DNA of 64,000 nt from Bacillota bacterium (GTDB lineage: Bacteria; Bacillota; Clostridia; Christensenellales; SZUA-584). Location: NCBI GenBank assembly GCA_023436115.1, contig JAEZKQ010000002.1:45919-109918 (forward strand), given 5' to 3'. The translations under genes were made by a program, and so were the position numbers. Below the pieces are notes generated by a model. That model was not told the origin of the DNA. It did no database searches and saw nothing but the letters and a program-made list of their open reading frames with translations. Positions 32,183 through 40,842 of the stretch are shown in pieces. The stretch's first letter is position 1, and every line of letters begins with the position of its first letter.

Positions 32183-32383
32183 ATGAAAGAAGGCATACAT
32201 CCCGACTATCAAGAATGTACAGTGACATGTGCATGCGGTGCTACGTTCAAGACAGGCTCGGTCAAGAAGGAGCTTAAGATCGAAATTTGTTCGGAATGCC
32301 ATCCGTTCTTTACCGGCAAACAGAAGCTTGTCGATACTGGCGGCCGCGTCGACCGTTTCAATAAAAGATACGGTATTAAATAA
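32183..32383 (+). CDS. rpmE: Ribosomal protein bL31
   Basis: A 66-residue protein of the large subunit. The cysteines CACG (about 16-19) and CSEC (about 36-39) are the zinc-binding set of the Zn-type L31, and the C-terminal GGRVDRFNKRYG is diagnostic. The ATG is 5 bases after GAGGTGAG. A hairpin CTGGCA/TGCCGG lies in the 60-base leader at 32138-32158. It is followed by a terminator, with the DUF1385-prmC-prfA genes next, as in many Clostridia. Confidence 0.97.
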   Translation: MKEGIHPDYQECTVTCACGATFKTGSVKKELKIEICSECHPFFTGKQKLVDTGGRVDRFNKRYGIK

Positions 32384-32402
32384 ACGTGATGTGATGTTTC
32401 AA

Positions 32403-32430
32403 GCAGACCGGCAATCGGTCTGTTTTACTT
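32403..32430 (+). terminator. rpmE terminator
   Basis: CAGACCG (32404-32410) pairs with CGGTCTG (32416-32422) across GCAAT, followed by TTTTACTTT. Confidence 0.85.
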
Positions 32431-32484
32431 TCTGCCAATAATATTGTATACTTGTTGCACGGAAAAGGAAAAGGGGCATTTTAC

Positions 32485-33492
32485 ATGAAAAAATGTAATA
32501 TAGGCGGCCAAGGTGTATTGGAAGGCGTTATGATGCGTTCGCCGTCAAAAAGTGGGCTTGCCGTACGCAAGGCCACAGGAGAAATTGTCTACGACAGACA
32601 GAACGTCACCTCGGCCACAAAAAAGAATAAGTTCTACGGTTTTCCGATTGTTAGAGGCGTTGTTTCTTTTATTGATATGCTTGTTTTTGGTATCAAGACC
32701 ATTACAAAATCGGCCAAGCTGTTCGACGAAACAACGGAGGACTATAAACCATCAAAATTTGAACAATTTGTCGCAAAGAAATCGGGTAAGGATGCGATGG
32801 ATGTGGCGATGGTGTTTGCGGTTATCCTCTCCATCGGGCTTGCCGTGGGTATATTCTTTATACTGCCCACTGTCCTTGCAAACCTGCTCCGGCCGCTCGT
32901 CGGCTCCGTAATTTTGATGAACCTTATTGAAGGCGGTATCCGAATCATCATGTTCTTTTCGTATGTGGTTCTGATCACGCTGATTAAAGAGATCAAGCGC
33001 GTGTTTCAGTATCATGGCGCTGAACACAAAACAATCAACTGCTATGAACATGAAGAGCCGCTGACTGTGGAAAACATACAAAAGTACGGCACATTGCACC
33101 CGCGCTGCGGAACCAGCTATTTGCTGCTCGTTATGCTCATATCCATATTGCTGTTTTCACTGCTGGGCTGGAACCCTTCGTGGTTCTTGCGTATTGGGTT
33201 ACGGATTTTGATGCTGCCTGTTGTGGCTGGTATCGCTTACGAATTCCTAAAGTTTGCAGCCAAAGGTGATTCGCTGTTTTTTCGCATTATCCGCTGGCCC
33301 GGCATGATGCTGCAAAAGCTAACCACTGCCAGCCCTGATGATAGCATGGTTGAAGTGGCCATTGTGGCTTTCCGCGCGGCAGAGGATGAGACAACGGACG
33401 ATGAACTGGATGAACTCGTGAAGCAGTTTTACAGACCTAAAAAGACAGAAGAAAAGGTGCCGGTGGAAGCTGTGACAGAGGCGGTCGATTAA
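32485..33492 (+). CDS. DUF1385 (YqhQ-like) membrane protein
   Basis: A 335-residue protein. The start GGQGVLEGVMMRSP is the hallmark of DUF1385. Three to four helices lie at about 115-140, 145-170 and 212-250, and a conserved cytosolic block YHGAEHKTINCYEHEEPLTVENIQKYGTLHPRCGTSY sits between them. The His, Cys and Glu residues of that block suggest metal or redox binding, but the function is unknown to me. The start at 32485 has AAGGGG 8 bases upstream. It is followed by prmC 9 bases on, the usual synteny with prfA, yet a translation role is only guilt by association. Confidence 0.9.
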   Translation: MKKCNIGGQGVLEGVMMRSPSKSGLAVRKATGEIVYDRQNVTSATKKNKFYGFPIVRGVVSFIDMLVFGIKTITKSAKLFDETTEDYKPSKFEQFVAKKSGKDAMDVAMVFAVILSIGLAVGIFFILPTVLANLLRPLVGSVILMNLIEGGIRIIMFFSYVVLITLIKEIKRVFQYHGAEHKTINCYEHEEPLTVENIQKYGTLHPRCGTSYLLLVMLISILLFSLLGWNPSWFLRIGLRILMLPVVAGIAYEFLKFAAKGDSLFFRIIRWPGMMLQKLTTASPDDSMVEVAIVAFRAAEDETTDDELDELVKQFYRPKKTEEKVPVEAVTEAVD

Positions 33493-33501
33493 GGAAAGCT
33501 C

Positions 33502-34323
33502 ATGGCAACGTCTAAAGACTTATACGCGCATGTGAAGGCAACGCTTGCGCATGCCGGAGCCCCGGAACCGGACGCGAAGGCGCGTATCATCGTGGCGGAA
33601 GCGCTCGGTATCGGTCTGGGCGATATATTCAGACTGACTCATGTGGATGCCGATGCAGCCGCGCTTATCGAGAGCATGGTTCAAAGGTGTGCCGCCGGAG
33701 AACCGGTTGAATATGTCACAGGCAAAGCTTATTTTCGTCATCTTGAGCTGCTAGTGTCTCCTGATGTCTTGATTCCAAGACAGGAAACGGAGCTGGTTGC
33801 GCAAGAGGCGATCGATTTTATTCACGAGAATGGTTATAAAAATGCGCTTGATATCTGTACAGGCAGCGGCTGCATTGCGATTTCTCTGCAAACAGAAAGC
33901 AAGATACAAGTTGATGCCTGTGATATAAGCGAAGCGGCGCTATTTATGGCATGCCGTAACGCGGAAAAAAATGGTGCGAATATCCGCTTTTTTTTGAGCG
34001 ACATGTTCAGCGCGGTTGCTGATGCATATGATATCATTGTGTGCAATCCGCCGTATGTGAGCGACATCGAGTACGAAAAACTGGATACGGGTGTGCTGTT
34101 TGAGCCAAAGCTGGCGCTCACGGCCGGCGACGGATTAGATTTTTACCGTATTATTGCGACCGGATCAATGCAGTTTATTGCACCCGGCGGTGCGCTTGTG
34201 CTGGAGATCGGTGCGGATCAGGGCGAAGATGTGACGGTGCTGCTGCAAACAAATGGTTTTAGAGATGTGACTATAAAAAAGGACTACGCAGGGCGTGACA
34301 GGATCGTCAGCGCCCGAAGATAA
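33502..34323 (+). CDS. prmC: Peptide chain release factor N5-glutamine methyltransferase
   Basis: Methylates the Gln of the GGQ motif in release factors, using SAM. The 273-residue protein has an N-terminal helical domain (about 1-75) with EPVEYVTGKAYFRHLELLVSPDVLIPRQETE, then the SAM-binding fold with ALDICTGSGCIAISL (about 115-129) and the catalytic NPPY in IVCNPPYVSD (about 176-185). It lies directly upstream of its substrate gene prfA, separated by 10 bases, the common arrangement. AAGGA precedes the ATG. No anomaly. Confidence 0.96.
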   Translation: MATSKDLYAHVKATLAHAGAPEPDAKARIIVAEALGIGLGDIFRLTHVDADAAALIESMVQRCAAGEPVEYVTGKAYFRHLELLVSPDVLIPRQETELVAQEAIDFIHENGYKNALDICTGSGCIAISLQTESKIQVDACDISEAALFMACRNAEKNGANIRFFLSDMFSAVADAYDIIVCNPPYVSDIEYEKLDTGVLFEPKLALTAGDGLDFYRIIATGSMQFIAPGGALVLEIGADQGEDVTVLLQTNGFRDVTIKKDYAGRDRIVSARR

Positions 34324-34333
34324 CAGGTGTTTT

Positions 34334-35398
34334 ATGTTTGATAAGCTGGAAGCAAGCAAAAAAAGATATGCAGAGCTCGAAAATGAGCTGGCAAAAAGCG
34401 ATGTGATTCAAAATCAAGAGCTGTATACCAAACTTGTACGGGAGCATTCTTCACTATCCGATATTGTTACCCGCTACGATGAATACTTGAGCAATCATGC
34501 ACAGATCGATGATTTAAAGCTCATGGCTTCAGATAAGGACGAAGAAATCGCGGCGATGGCCAAGGAAGAACTTGCCGCACGGCAGCAGGATGAGAAACGT
34601 ATTGTGGAGGATTTAAAGCTGTTGCTTGTCCCCAAAGATCCCAACGACGATAAAAACGTCGTGCTGGAAATCAGAGCGGGTACGGGCGGTGATGAAGCCG
34701 CGCTTTTCGGCAGCAGTCTCTGGCGTATGTACACACGGTATGCCGAGCGCGCAGGTTATACGATCGAGCGTCTGGGCTCTAATATCACGGAGCTTGGCGG
34801 CGTCAAGGAGCTCACACTGCTGATTTCAGGACGCGGCGCTTATTCCAGACTTAAATACGAAAGCGGCGTTCACCGTGTTCAAAGAGTGCCCGAAACGGAA
34901 TCACAGGGACGTATACATACGTCTGCGGCCACAGTGGCAGTGCTGCCCGAGGCGGAGGACGTAGATATCGAGATCAATCAGAACGATTTGCGCGTTGATG
35001 TGTATCGCTCGTCCGGAAACGGCGGCCAGAGCGTGAATACCACCGACTCGGCTGTGCGCATCACGCATGAGCCAACCGGTCTCGTTGTGACGTGTCAGGA
35101 CGAAAAATCGCAGCTTAAGAACAAAGAAAAGGCAATGAAGGTGCTAAAAGCGCGTCTTTATGATATGGCTAAGCAGGCGCAGGAAAAGGAGCTTTCTCAA
35201 AACCGCAAGAGCCAAATCGGTTCTGGCGACAGAAGCGAACGCATCCGTACATACAACTTCCCGCAAGGCCGTGTGACGGATCACCGTATTTCGCTCACGC
35301 TCTATAAACTGGAACAGTTTTTGGACGGCGACATGGATGAAATGATTGATGCACTGGCTATCGCTGAAAAAACAAAGATGCTCACCGAACAGGAATAA
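34334..35398 (+). CDS. prfA: Peptide chain release factor 1
   Basis: Recognises UAA and UAG stop codons and triggers peptide release. The 354-residue protein starts MFDKLEASKKRYAELE and carries RAGTGGDEAALFG, RVQRVPETESQGRIHTSAATVAVLPE (domain 2, the codon-recognition part), and the catalytic GGQ in SGNGGQSVNTTDSAVR (about 225-240). The C-terminal coiled region ends in KMLTEQE. The longer frame begins inside prmC; the ATG at 34334 follows ACAGGTG. A terminator follows. It completes the rpmE-DUF1385-prmC-prfA block. Confidence 0.97.
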   Translation: MFDKLEASKKRYAELENELAKSDVIQNQELYTKLVREHSSLSDIVTRYDEYLSNHAQIDDLKLMASDKDEEIAAMAKEELAARQQDEKRIVEDLKLLLVPKDPNDDKNVVLEIRAGTGGDEAALFGSSLWRMYTRYAERAGYTIERLGSNITELGGVKELTLLISGRGAYSRLKYESGVHRVQRVPETESQGRIHTSAATVAVLPEAEDVDIEINQNDLRVDVYRSSGNGGQSVNTTDSAVRITHEPTGLVVTCQDEKSQLKNKEKAMKVLKARLYDMAKQAQEKELSQNRKSQIGSGDRSERIRTYNFPQGRVTDHRISLTLYKLEQFLDGDMDEMIDALAIAEKTKMLTEQE

Positions 35399-35410
35399 AA
35401 AGAGAATCTA

Positions 35411-35439
35411 AAGTCCTCTGCAATACAGAGGACTTTTTT
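35411..35439 (+). terminator. prfA terminator
   Basis: AAGTCCTCTG (35411-35420) pairs with CAGAGGACTT (35426-35435) across CAATA, followed by TTTTG. Confidence 0.92.
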
Positions 35440-35515
35440 GATGTGACTATAATGGCCCAATTTTTTTCTGGAGAAAATCAACTGAAATCTTCGTTAAAAG
35501 AATCCGATTGTGACT

Positions 35516-35541
35516 ACCTGACGTTAATGGTAATGTAAGGT
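35516..35541. promoter_or_regulatory. MerR-type operator candidate before the ABC exporter
   Basis: ACCTGACGTTA and TAATGTAAGGT are imperfect inverted arms (9 of 11 positions) around a 4-base centre. The geometry is like MerR-family operators placed in long promoter spacers; a TTGTGA precedes and TATGCA follows. No MerR gene is in the window. Confidence 0.4.
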
Positions 35542-35647
35542 ATGCATATTTTATCATTTAAACAATGTTGTTGCCAAAAGCACTTGAGACGGAAACTAAA
35601 AGCGGAATGTCCCAATTCCGATATATGTCTTTAAAGAGGCGAATGCT

Positions 35648-36871
35648 ATGTTCTCTATCAAAACGGCTTTTTTGAATATAAAAAGGCATAAAAGCAAGGG
35701 TGTGCTCATTATCTTGATCTGTATGCTCATTGTCTTTTTTGTATCCGTGTACATCAACAGCATAGAAACCAGCGAGCAGCAGCTGGCTGATTTGCCCAAC
35801 GCCGTTCCCGTCACAGCCCGTGTGTTCAATCTCATCGGTTCACAGATCGTCGGTCTGGAAATCAAAGAGGAGCGGCTGCTTAACACCAGAGACTCCAGCT
35901 ATGTGAAGGATATGTTCTACACAGCGCAGCTTGCCGCGAATTTCGCGTCTTTGCCAAATGAGGAGAATGCTTTCAAAGAAATAAGGATCTCGGCTGTTAA
36001 CGATATTAAGGCGGTCTCGAATATCAAGGACAAAAAAGTAGAGTTCACCGACGAGGCGAATGAGAATTTTTTATATGGGGAAGACGCCTTATGTCTGGCT
36101 GGTGACCTTTTCATGCAAAATAACAGCCTTCATTTAGGAGATACGCTGGAGCTCGCGCTTTATGCCTATGTGTACAATTCAGACACTATGGTATTCCAAT
36201 TCGAGCCGCTGGGAACGTGCAGCCTAAAAATCGCAGGATGCATCTCTTCCGCCACTTATGCAAGCACAATGGATTCGGACTTGATATGTCCGGTTGGCTG
36301 GGCGAAGGCCATGCACGTTAAGGCCGGCCTTGATATGTATTATGATTCCGCCACGTTTAAAGTGGCTGATCCCTTAAATCTTAACGCATTCAAGAAAGAA
36401 ATGGATGAACTGGGTTGGATGTCTGTGATTCCCACAGCGCAGTCGTCCCTTAAGGGAAACACTCTGAAGGTGAGGGATGAAACGTTTATCACCACCGCAG
36501 AGCGCTTGAAGAACAATCTTTCCGGACTGTATACGTTTGCGCCCATCATTCTCGCTGTGATCGCGCTGGTGGGCTACGCCATATCTTATCTTCTCATGCA
36601 GAGCAGACGCCGGGATATCGTGATCATGCGGTCTTTGGGAACGAGCCGCGCGGCTTGCGTTTCGATTATGCTGTTGGAATTTTCCGCACTGGGACTTTTG
36701 GGCTCGCTGGCCGGTCTTGCGGCCTCCGCGCTGCTGATCGGCTTTTCAAAGATCAGCACGCCGCTGCTGGCTCTGCTGTTTTTCGTGAGCTTTTTGCTCG
36801 GCATATTGGCAGCGGCTTTGCAGCTTAGCAAGCGAAACATCATGTCGGGACTCAATAAAACGGAAGAGTGA
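35648..36871 (+). CDS. ABC transporter permease, FtsX-like
   Basis: A 407-residue permease. A first helix (about 14-35, VLIILICMLIVFFVSVYINS) is followed by a 240-residue extracytoplasmic part and three helices near the C-terminus (about 297-320, 346-370, 375-395), the MacB/FtsX layout. YLLMQSRRRDIVIMRSLGTSRA between the helices is the conserved cytoplasmic coupling segment. It overlaps the ATPase region (stop at 36871, ATPase start 36883) and precedes a second, longer permease, so the two may form a heterodimeric exporter. The substrate is not evident; such systems export peptides, antibiotics or lipids. Confidence 0.85.
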   Translation: MFSIKTAFLNIKRHKSKGVLIILICMLIVFFVSVYINSIETSEQQLADLPNAVPVTARVFNLIGSQIVGLEIKEERLLNTRDSSYVKDMFYTAQLAANFASLPNEENAFKEIRISAVNDIKAVSNIKDKKVEFTDEANENFLYGEDALCLAGDLFMQNNSLHLGDTLELALYAYVYNSDTMVFQFEPLGTCSLKIAGCISSATYASTMDSDLICPVGWAKAMHVKAGLDMYYDSATFKVADPLNLNAFKKEMDELGWMSVIPTAQSSLKGNTLKVRDETFITTAERLKNNLSGLYTFAPIILAVIALVGYAISYLLMQSRRRDIVIMRSLGTSRAACVSIMLLEFSALGLLGSLAGLAASALLIGFSKISTPLLALLFFVSFLLGILAAALQLSKRNIMSGLNKTEE

Positions 36872-36882
36872 GGGCAAAAGTG

Positions 36883-37566
36883 ATGAGTACTATTTTGAAA
36901 GCCGATAAAGTGAGCTATTCGTACATTAGTAAATATCAGAAGGTCGAGGCAGTGAAAAACGTATCCTGCGTTTTTGAGACGGGAAAAATGTACGCGATCG
37001 TCGGCCGCTCAGGCAGCGGAAAAAGCACGCTGCTGTCGCTGCTGGCCGGGCTGGATACGCCCACAACCGGTGAGATATTCTATGACGGAATTGCGTTGTC
37101 GTCCATAGACCGGAACCGCTACCGCCGTGATACCGCTTCGGTCATATATCAGTCATATAACCTCTTTCCGCTGCTGACGACGCTGGAAAACGTCATGTAT
37201 CCGTTGGAGCTTCAGGGCAAAAAGAGGCATGAAGCGGCGGCGACCGCAAAGAAGCTGCTCAGTGAGGTGGGGTTGAATGAAACGGCTTACCGTAAGTTCC
37301 CGCAGATGATGAGCGGCGGCGAACAGCAACGTATCGCCATTGCGCGGGCGTTGGCTTCGGGCGGGCGCATACTGCTGGCGGATGAGCCGACCGGCAATCT
37401 GGACTCGGCTAACGAAAAGATGATGGTGGCGCTGATTCAAACGCTGGCACACACGCATGACTATACAGCCATTGTGGTCACACATAACGACTATGTCGCC
37501 TCGCAGGCAGACATGGTTTGCGTGATGAGCGACGGTGAATTAAAGGAAATGGAGAGCTCAAAATGA
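36883..37566 (+). CDS. ABC transporter ATP-binding protein, MacB/LolD type
   Basis: A 227-residue ATPase. Walker A is GRSGSGKST (about 42-50), the Q-loop is in VIYQSYNLFPLLTTLENVMYPL, the signature is MSGGEQQR (about 143-150), and Walker B is ILLADEPTGNLDS (about 162-174). QQRIAIARAL and the LLADEPTGNLDS wording put it with the LolD/MacB/FtsE group that pairs with FtsX-like permeases. The ATG at 36883 is 8 bases after GAGGG; the frame is open five codons more. It overlaps the following permease by four bases (ATGA). Confidence 0.93.
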   Translation: MSTILKADKVSYSYISKYQKVEAVKNVSCVFETGKMYAIVGRSGSGKSTLLSLLAGLDTPTTGEIFYDGIALSSIDRNRYRRDTASVIYQSYNLFPLLTTLENVMYPLELQGKKRHEAAATAKKLLSEVGLNETAYRKFPQMMSGGEQQRIAIARALASGGRILLADEPTGNLDSANEKMMVALIQTLAHTHDYTAIVVTHNDYVASQADMVCVMSDGELKEMESSK

Positions 37567-39431
37567 GAAGCAATATGGTTGCAGCCAACAGTCTGAGGCA
37601 GCTGCTGCGTACGCCGGTAAAAACTTTTGTTTTTTTGGTACTGCTGATGCTTGCCGTTGCTTTTTTTATGCTGGGCTATAACCTTTGGGCAGTCGCTAAG
37701 GAAAACATCGATAAGATCGAAAGCACGTATATGACGATCGGCACGGTACAGCAAAAAGCGACGGCGGTGGGTACCGGGGAGAGGTGGGACGCAGGGACAA
37801 AAAAATATACCTATTATCAACATCCTGAATATGATGGCATGATACCCGTTTCCGTTTTAAACTTTGAAGGCGCAGATTATATACTGGCGCCTGAGAAAAG
37901 GCCTAGCTACGGTGCGTATATGTTTGGGTTTGAGATGAGCGAAATGCCTTTATGGGAAGTGTCATTCGATTTGGGACTTATCGTCATAGAAATGGAGCCA
38001 CTCGAAGATTGTATGACCGGCGACCCTGTGCGCGTGAAGGTAAAAAGGGTGCTATATGGTCTATTGCCAGACTTTATAGATGAAATATGGTTCTGTGATC
38101 ATTTCAATGATACGCCTGAGCCGCTGTACGCTAACAAAACATATGTTGTGTGTTTGCAGGAGGACATACCCCACGAGGGGATGAGTGGCTATGTATATAG
38201 TGGCTATGCATATAGTGGCTATGCATATATGCCGGTCGGAAGTATCAATTCCACTCAGTTTGATAAAAACGGGAACCGCATTGAAGATACCACCACAGTG
38301 CGCGTTCCTTGGGATGAAGTGACAGACGGTTTTTACGAAACACCACGCGGAAAACGGTGGCTGGCACTGATAGAAGGCTTTGACTGGATGAAGTACACCA
38401 TACCTGTGGTTCAGACCAACGGTACAAACCTGCTGATGGCTTTTTATGAGGGAAACGCGTGGATCTGTGACGGTCAGGATATTACCGACGAGGAGTACAA
38501 GAACGGTGACAAGGTTTGTCTGGTCAACAAGTATTTTGCGGATAATAATCATTTGAAGGTGGGGGACAGTTTGTCTCTTCCACTATATTTTTCGGATTAT
38601 TACCAGACTTATAGAATCGGAGGCAGCCTGATTAACGCAAAAGGTGAGCTGTATCCTATTTTCGAGGAAAGCTCGTATAAGATCGTCGGCATATATAATA
38701 CCGTAACAACATCAATTTACGAGATAACGGGTTATGAATTGGGGGAGAATACCGTCATCATTCCGTCCGCGTCTGTAAAAAACAGCGATGAAAACAATAT
38801 CTCAGCAATGGGCCCGATGATGGGCTATACGACATCCTTTCAGATTCCTAACGGACATATCGATGAGTATATGGCGGCATGGGAAAAACAGGGGATTTCT
38901 TCGCTGGAAATCAATTTTTATGACAAGGGTTATACCAAGATAAAGGCCGGACTCGACGACATGATGAACACAGCGACCATACTGCTCATCGCCGGTACGG
39001 TGACCACGCTGCTCGTGCTGGTCTTGTTCTGCCATTTGTTTATCACAAAGCAGAAAAAGAGGACAGCCATTGAACGCTCGCTCGGAATGAGTAAGAAGCG
39101 GTGCGTGGCGTCTTTACTGACGGGCATACTTGCTATTGTGATTCCCGCCTGTTTGATCGGCAGCGCAATCAGCTATTGGTTATCCGGATATGCGGCTGAA
39201 CAAATGACGACGGCACATAGTCAGGAAGCCTATGATACCACATTCAGCGATTGGGTGAACAATGCCGATCAAAGCACGGAATCAGATCTAATGGTCAGCA
39301 TAGACAGCAGTATAGGGAGAGCCTTCATAGGCACTTGGGTGATTCCGGCTGCACTGTTTATTGCGCTGCTCAATATCCGCGGTAATTTAAAAAGCGAGCC
39401 GCTTAAGCTGCTCGGTGAGAGGGAAAGGTAG
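37563..39431 (+). CDS. ABC transporter permease, FtsX-like, large extracytoplasmic domain
   Basis: A 622-residue protein with one helix at about 18-42 (FVFLVLLMLAVAFFMLGYN), an extracytoplasmic domain of about 420 residues, and C-terminal helices near 473-498, 518-540 and 585-605. KKRTAIERSLGMSKKRC is the cytoplasmic coupling stretch of FtsX-type permeases. A short tandem repeat within the outer domain (about 38186-38231) gives SGYVYSGYAYSGYAY. It overlaps the ATPase by four bases. With the 407-residue permease it may form a two-permease exporter. Its end lies 9 bases from the convergent signal peptidase gene. Confidence 0.85.
   Translation: MRSNMVAANSLRQLLRTPVKTFVFLVLLMLAVAFFMLGYNLWAVAKENIDKIESTYMTIGTVQQKATAVGTGERWDAGTKKYTYYQHPEYDGMIPVSVLNFEGADYILAPEKRPSYGAYMFGFEMSEMPLWEVSFDLGLIVIEMEPLEDCMTGDPVRVKVKRVLYGLLPDFIDEIWFCDHFNDTPEPLYANKTYVVCLQEDIPHEGMSGYVYSGYAYSGYAYMPVGSINSTQFDKNGNRIEDTTTVRVPWDEVTDGFYETPRGKRWLALIEGFDWMKYTIPVVQTNGTNLLMAFYEGNAWICDGQDITDEEYKNGDKVCLVNKYFADNNHLKVGDSLSLPLYFSDYYQTYRIGGSLINAKGELYPIFEESSYKIVGIYNTVTTSIYEITGYELGENTVIIPSASVKNSDENNISAMGPMMGYTTSFQIPNGHIDEYMAAWEKQGISSLEINFYDKGYTKIKAGLDDMMNTATILLIAGTVTTLLVLVLFCHLFITKQKKRTAIERSLGMSKKRCVASLLTGILAIVIPACLIGSAISYWLSGYAAEQMTTAHSQEAYDTTFSDWVNNADQSTESDLMVSIDSSIGRAFIGTWVIPAALFIALLNIRGNLKSEPLKLLGERER
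38186..38231 (+). repeat. In-frame 15-bp tandem repeat
   Basis: Three copies of the unit AGTGGCTATGYATAT (third copy ends in GCC) encode SGYxY repeated three times. The copies differ by only one base, consistent with recent slippage; copy number could vary between strains. Confidence 0.75.
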
Positions 39432-39439
39432 CGATTCTA

Positions 39440-40012
39440 TTAAAGCGCTCGAATTTGATCCAGCGGCCAAATAACAAAAAGTGCTTTTCCCAATACCTTA
39501 TCCAAAGAGATCGGGCCGACGCCGCTGTCGCGTGAATCTACGGAAACATTGCGGTTGTCGCCCATGACATAGATGCAATTATCGGGTACCACGGTAGGGG
39601 GGAGCGTGCCGTTCATATAATCCGAAAAATAGGTGGTGTCGGCTTTACCGTTGATATAGAGCGAGCCGTCACGCACTTCCAATACATCACCTTCCACACC
39701 GATAACACGCTTCACATAGATATCCTTGCTGTTCGGGAATTTGCATATCACCACATCGCCGTAGGCAGGCTCAGTAAACCAATATGTGACCTTTTCCATA
39801 AATACATAATTATCTGTGTTGAGAGTGGGTTCCATAGAAGACATATCGATACCCGTAAACTCAAAAACAAAAAGCCTTAGCAGCAGCGCAGCCACCAAAG
39901 CGATAATCAAAGACAGTATCCATTCTCTTATTTCGTTGCGTTTTGCATGCGTTTTGCGCATCATTCTGCTGGAGAGCTCTGTATTCTCGGTAATAACCTC
40001 TTCGTTTTTCAT
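39440..40012 (-). CDS. lepB: Signal peptidase I, copy 1
   Basis: A 190-residue type I signal peptidase that removes signal peptides outside the membrane. An N-terminal anchor (about 25-47, WILSLIIALVAALLLRLFVFE) precedes the catalytic Ser in SSMEPTL (about 56), the catalytic Lys lies in KRVIGVEGD, and GDNRNVSVDSR is box E. It follows the second copy by 73 bases with AAGGGAAACCCGCAG before the ATG; a 13-codon longer frame has no ribosome site. The two copies share long blocks (NYVFMEKVTYWF/EYVFMEKVTYWF; RKTHAKRNEIREWI/RKVDTKRSDTKGWI), a recent tandem duplication. Confidence 0.94.
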   Translation of the reverse strand: MKNEEVITENTELSSRMMRKTHAKRNEIREWILSLIIALVAALLLRLFVFEFTGIDMSSMEPTLNTDNYVFMEKVTYWFTEPAYGDVVICKFPNSKDIYVKRVIGVEGDVLEVRDGSLYINGKADTTYFSDYMNGTLPPTVVPDNCIYVMGDNRNVSVDSRDSGVGPISLDKVLGKALFVIWPLDQIRAL

Positions 40013-40085
40013 CTGCGGGTTTCCCTTACTATATGATTCGTATCCGTACACGAATACTATGTTTTGTATTCTGACGTTGCTATAC

Positions 40086-40655
40086 TTATAACCCGTGAAT
40101 TTGATTAAGCGGCCATATCACAAAATGAGCCTGTCCTAAGACCATGCTGTTAGGCAGTGCGCCTATCGTGTCATAACGGGAATCCATCGATTCATTGCGG
40201 TTATCGCCCATCACAAAAACACAATCATCGGGTATGGTTGTCGGGGGGAGTGTATCTTCAATATAATCAGCAAAATAAGTGGTATCGGGGTTGCCATTAA
40301 TATACAGGACACCATCGCGGATCTCCAAGACATCACCGCCCACGCCGATAACGCGCTTGACGTATGTGGCCGTACTGTCCGGAAACTTACATATCACCAC
40401 ATCACCGTATGCCGGTTCTCTAAACCAGTAGGTGACCTTCTCCATAAACACGTATTCATTCGAATATAGTGTTGGCTCCATTGAAGGGCCGGAAACGCTG
40501 ATGAATTCAAAAACAAACAAACGAAGCAACAGCGCAATGGAAAAAGCAATAATGAGTGATATGATCCATCCTTTTGTATCACTGCGTTTGGTATCAACTT
40601 TTCGTTGCATACGTGATGACTCGTCGTTATCTCCCGTAAGCCCGTCATTTCTCAT
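40086..40655 (-). CDS. lepB: Signal peptidase I, copy 2
   Basis: A 189-residue paralogue of the previous gene. Membrane anchor about 30-50, catalytic Ser in GPSMEPTL (about 55-62), Lys in KRVIGVGGD, and GDNRNESMDSR. Its ATG at 40655 lies 11 bases inside the end of the DUF951 gene, with AAGGA 9 bases upstream, so it is translationally linked to it. Having two peptidases allows divided substrate sets, as in Bacillus and Staphylococcus. The N-terminal cytoplasmic stretches differ most between the copies. Part of the mscS-DUF951-lepB-lepB operon, minus strand. Confidence 0.94.
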   Translation of the reverse strand: MRNDGLTGDNDESSRMQRKVDTKRSDTKGWIISLIIAFSIALLLRLFVFEFISVSGPSMEPTLYSNEYVFMEKVTYWFREPAYGDVVICKFPDSTATYVKRVIGVGGDVLEIRDGVLYINGNPDTTYFADYIEDTLPPTTIPDDCVFVMGDNRNESMDSRYDTIGALPNSMVLGQAHFVIWPLNQIHGL

Positions 40656-40830
40656 CCGGCAATATCCTTTTCATTCGTTTTACAAACGCTTCATGCGGCA
40701 GCATTACAATATGTCCGCATCCCAAACATTTGATTTTAACATCCATCCCCACGCGGATGATGCGCCATTTATTTTCCCCACACGGATGCGGTTTTTTCAT
40801 TTGCACCACGTCCGATAATGAATAATCCAC
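40645..40830 (-). CDS. DUF951 small protein
   Basis: A 61-residue protein. The block DVVQMKKPHPCGENKWRIIRVGMDVKIKCLGCGHIVMLP is the DUF951 signature, with a Cys in HPCG and a CLGCG pair, giving a three-Cys/His set that could bind zinc. GTG start with GGAGGGTCTTT upstream. It sits between mscS and the signal peptidase genes, 12 bases after mscS. The function is unknown. DUF951 genes lie next to MscS genes in many Bacillota to my recollection, so a link to the channel or to RNA binding is possible but unproven. Confidence 0.9.
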   Translation of the reverse strand: MDYSLSDVVQMKKPHPCGENKWRIIRVGMDVKIKCLGCGHIVMLPHEAFVKRMKRILPDEK

Positions 40831-40842
40831 AAAGACCCTCCG

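Noticed and set aside
38186..38231. Possible CRISPR-like repeats
   Set aside because: The units are directly adjacent, in frame and without spacers; they are a coding tandem repeat.
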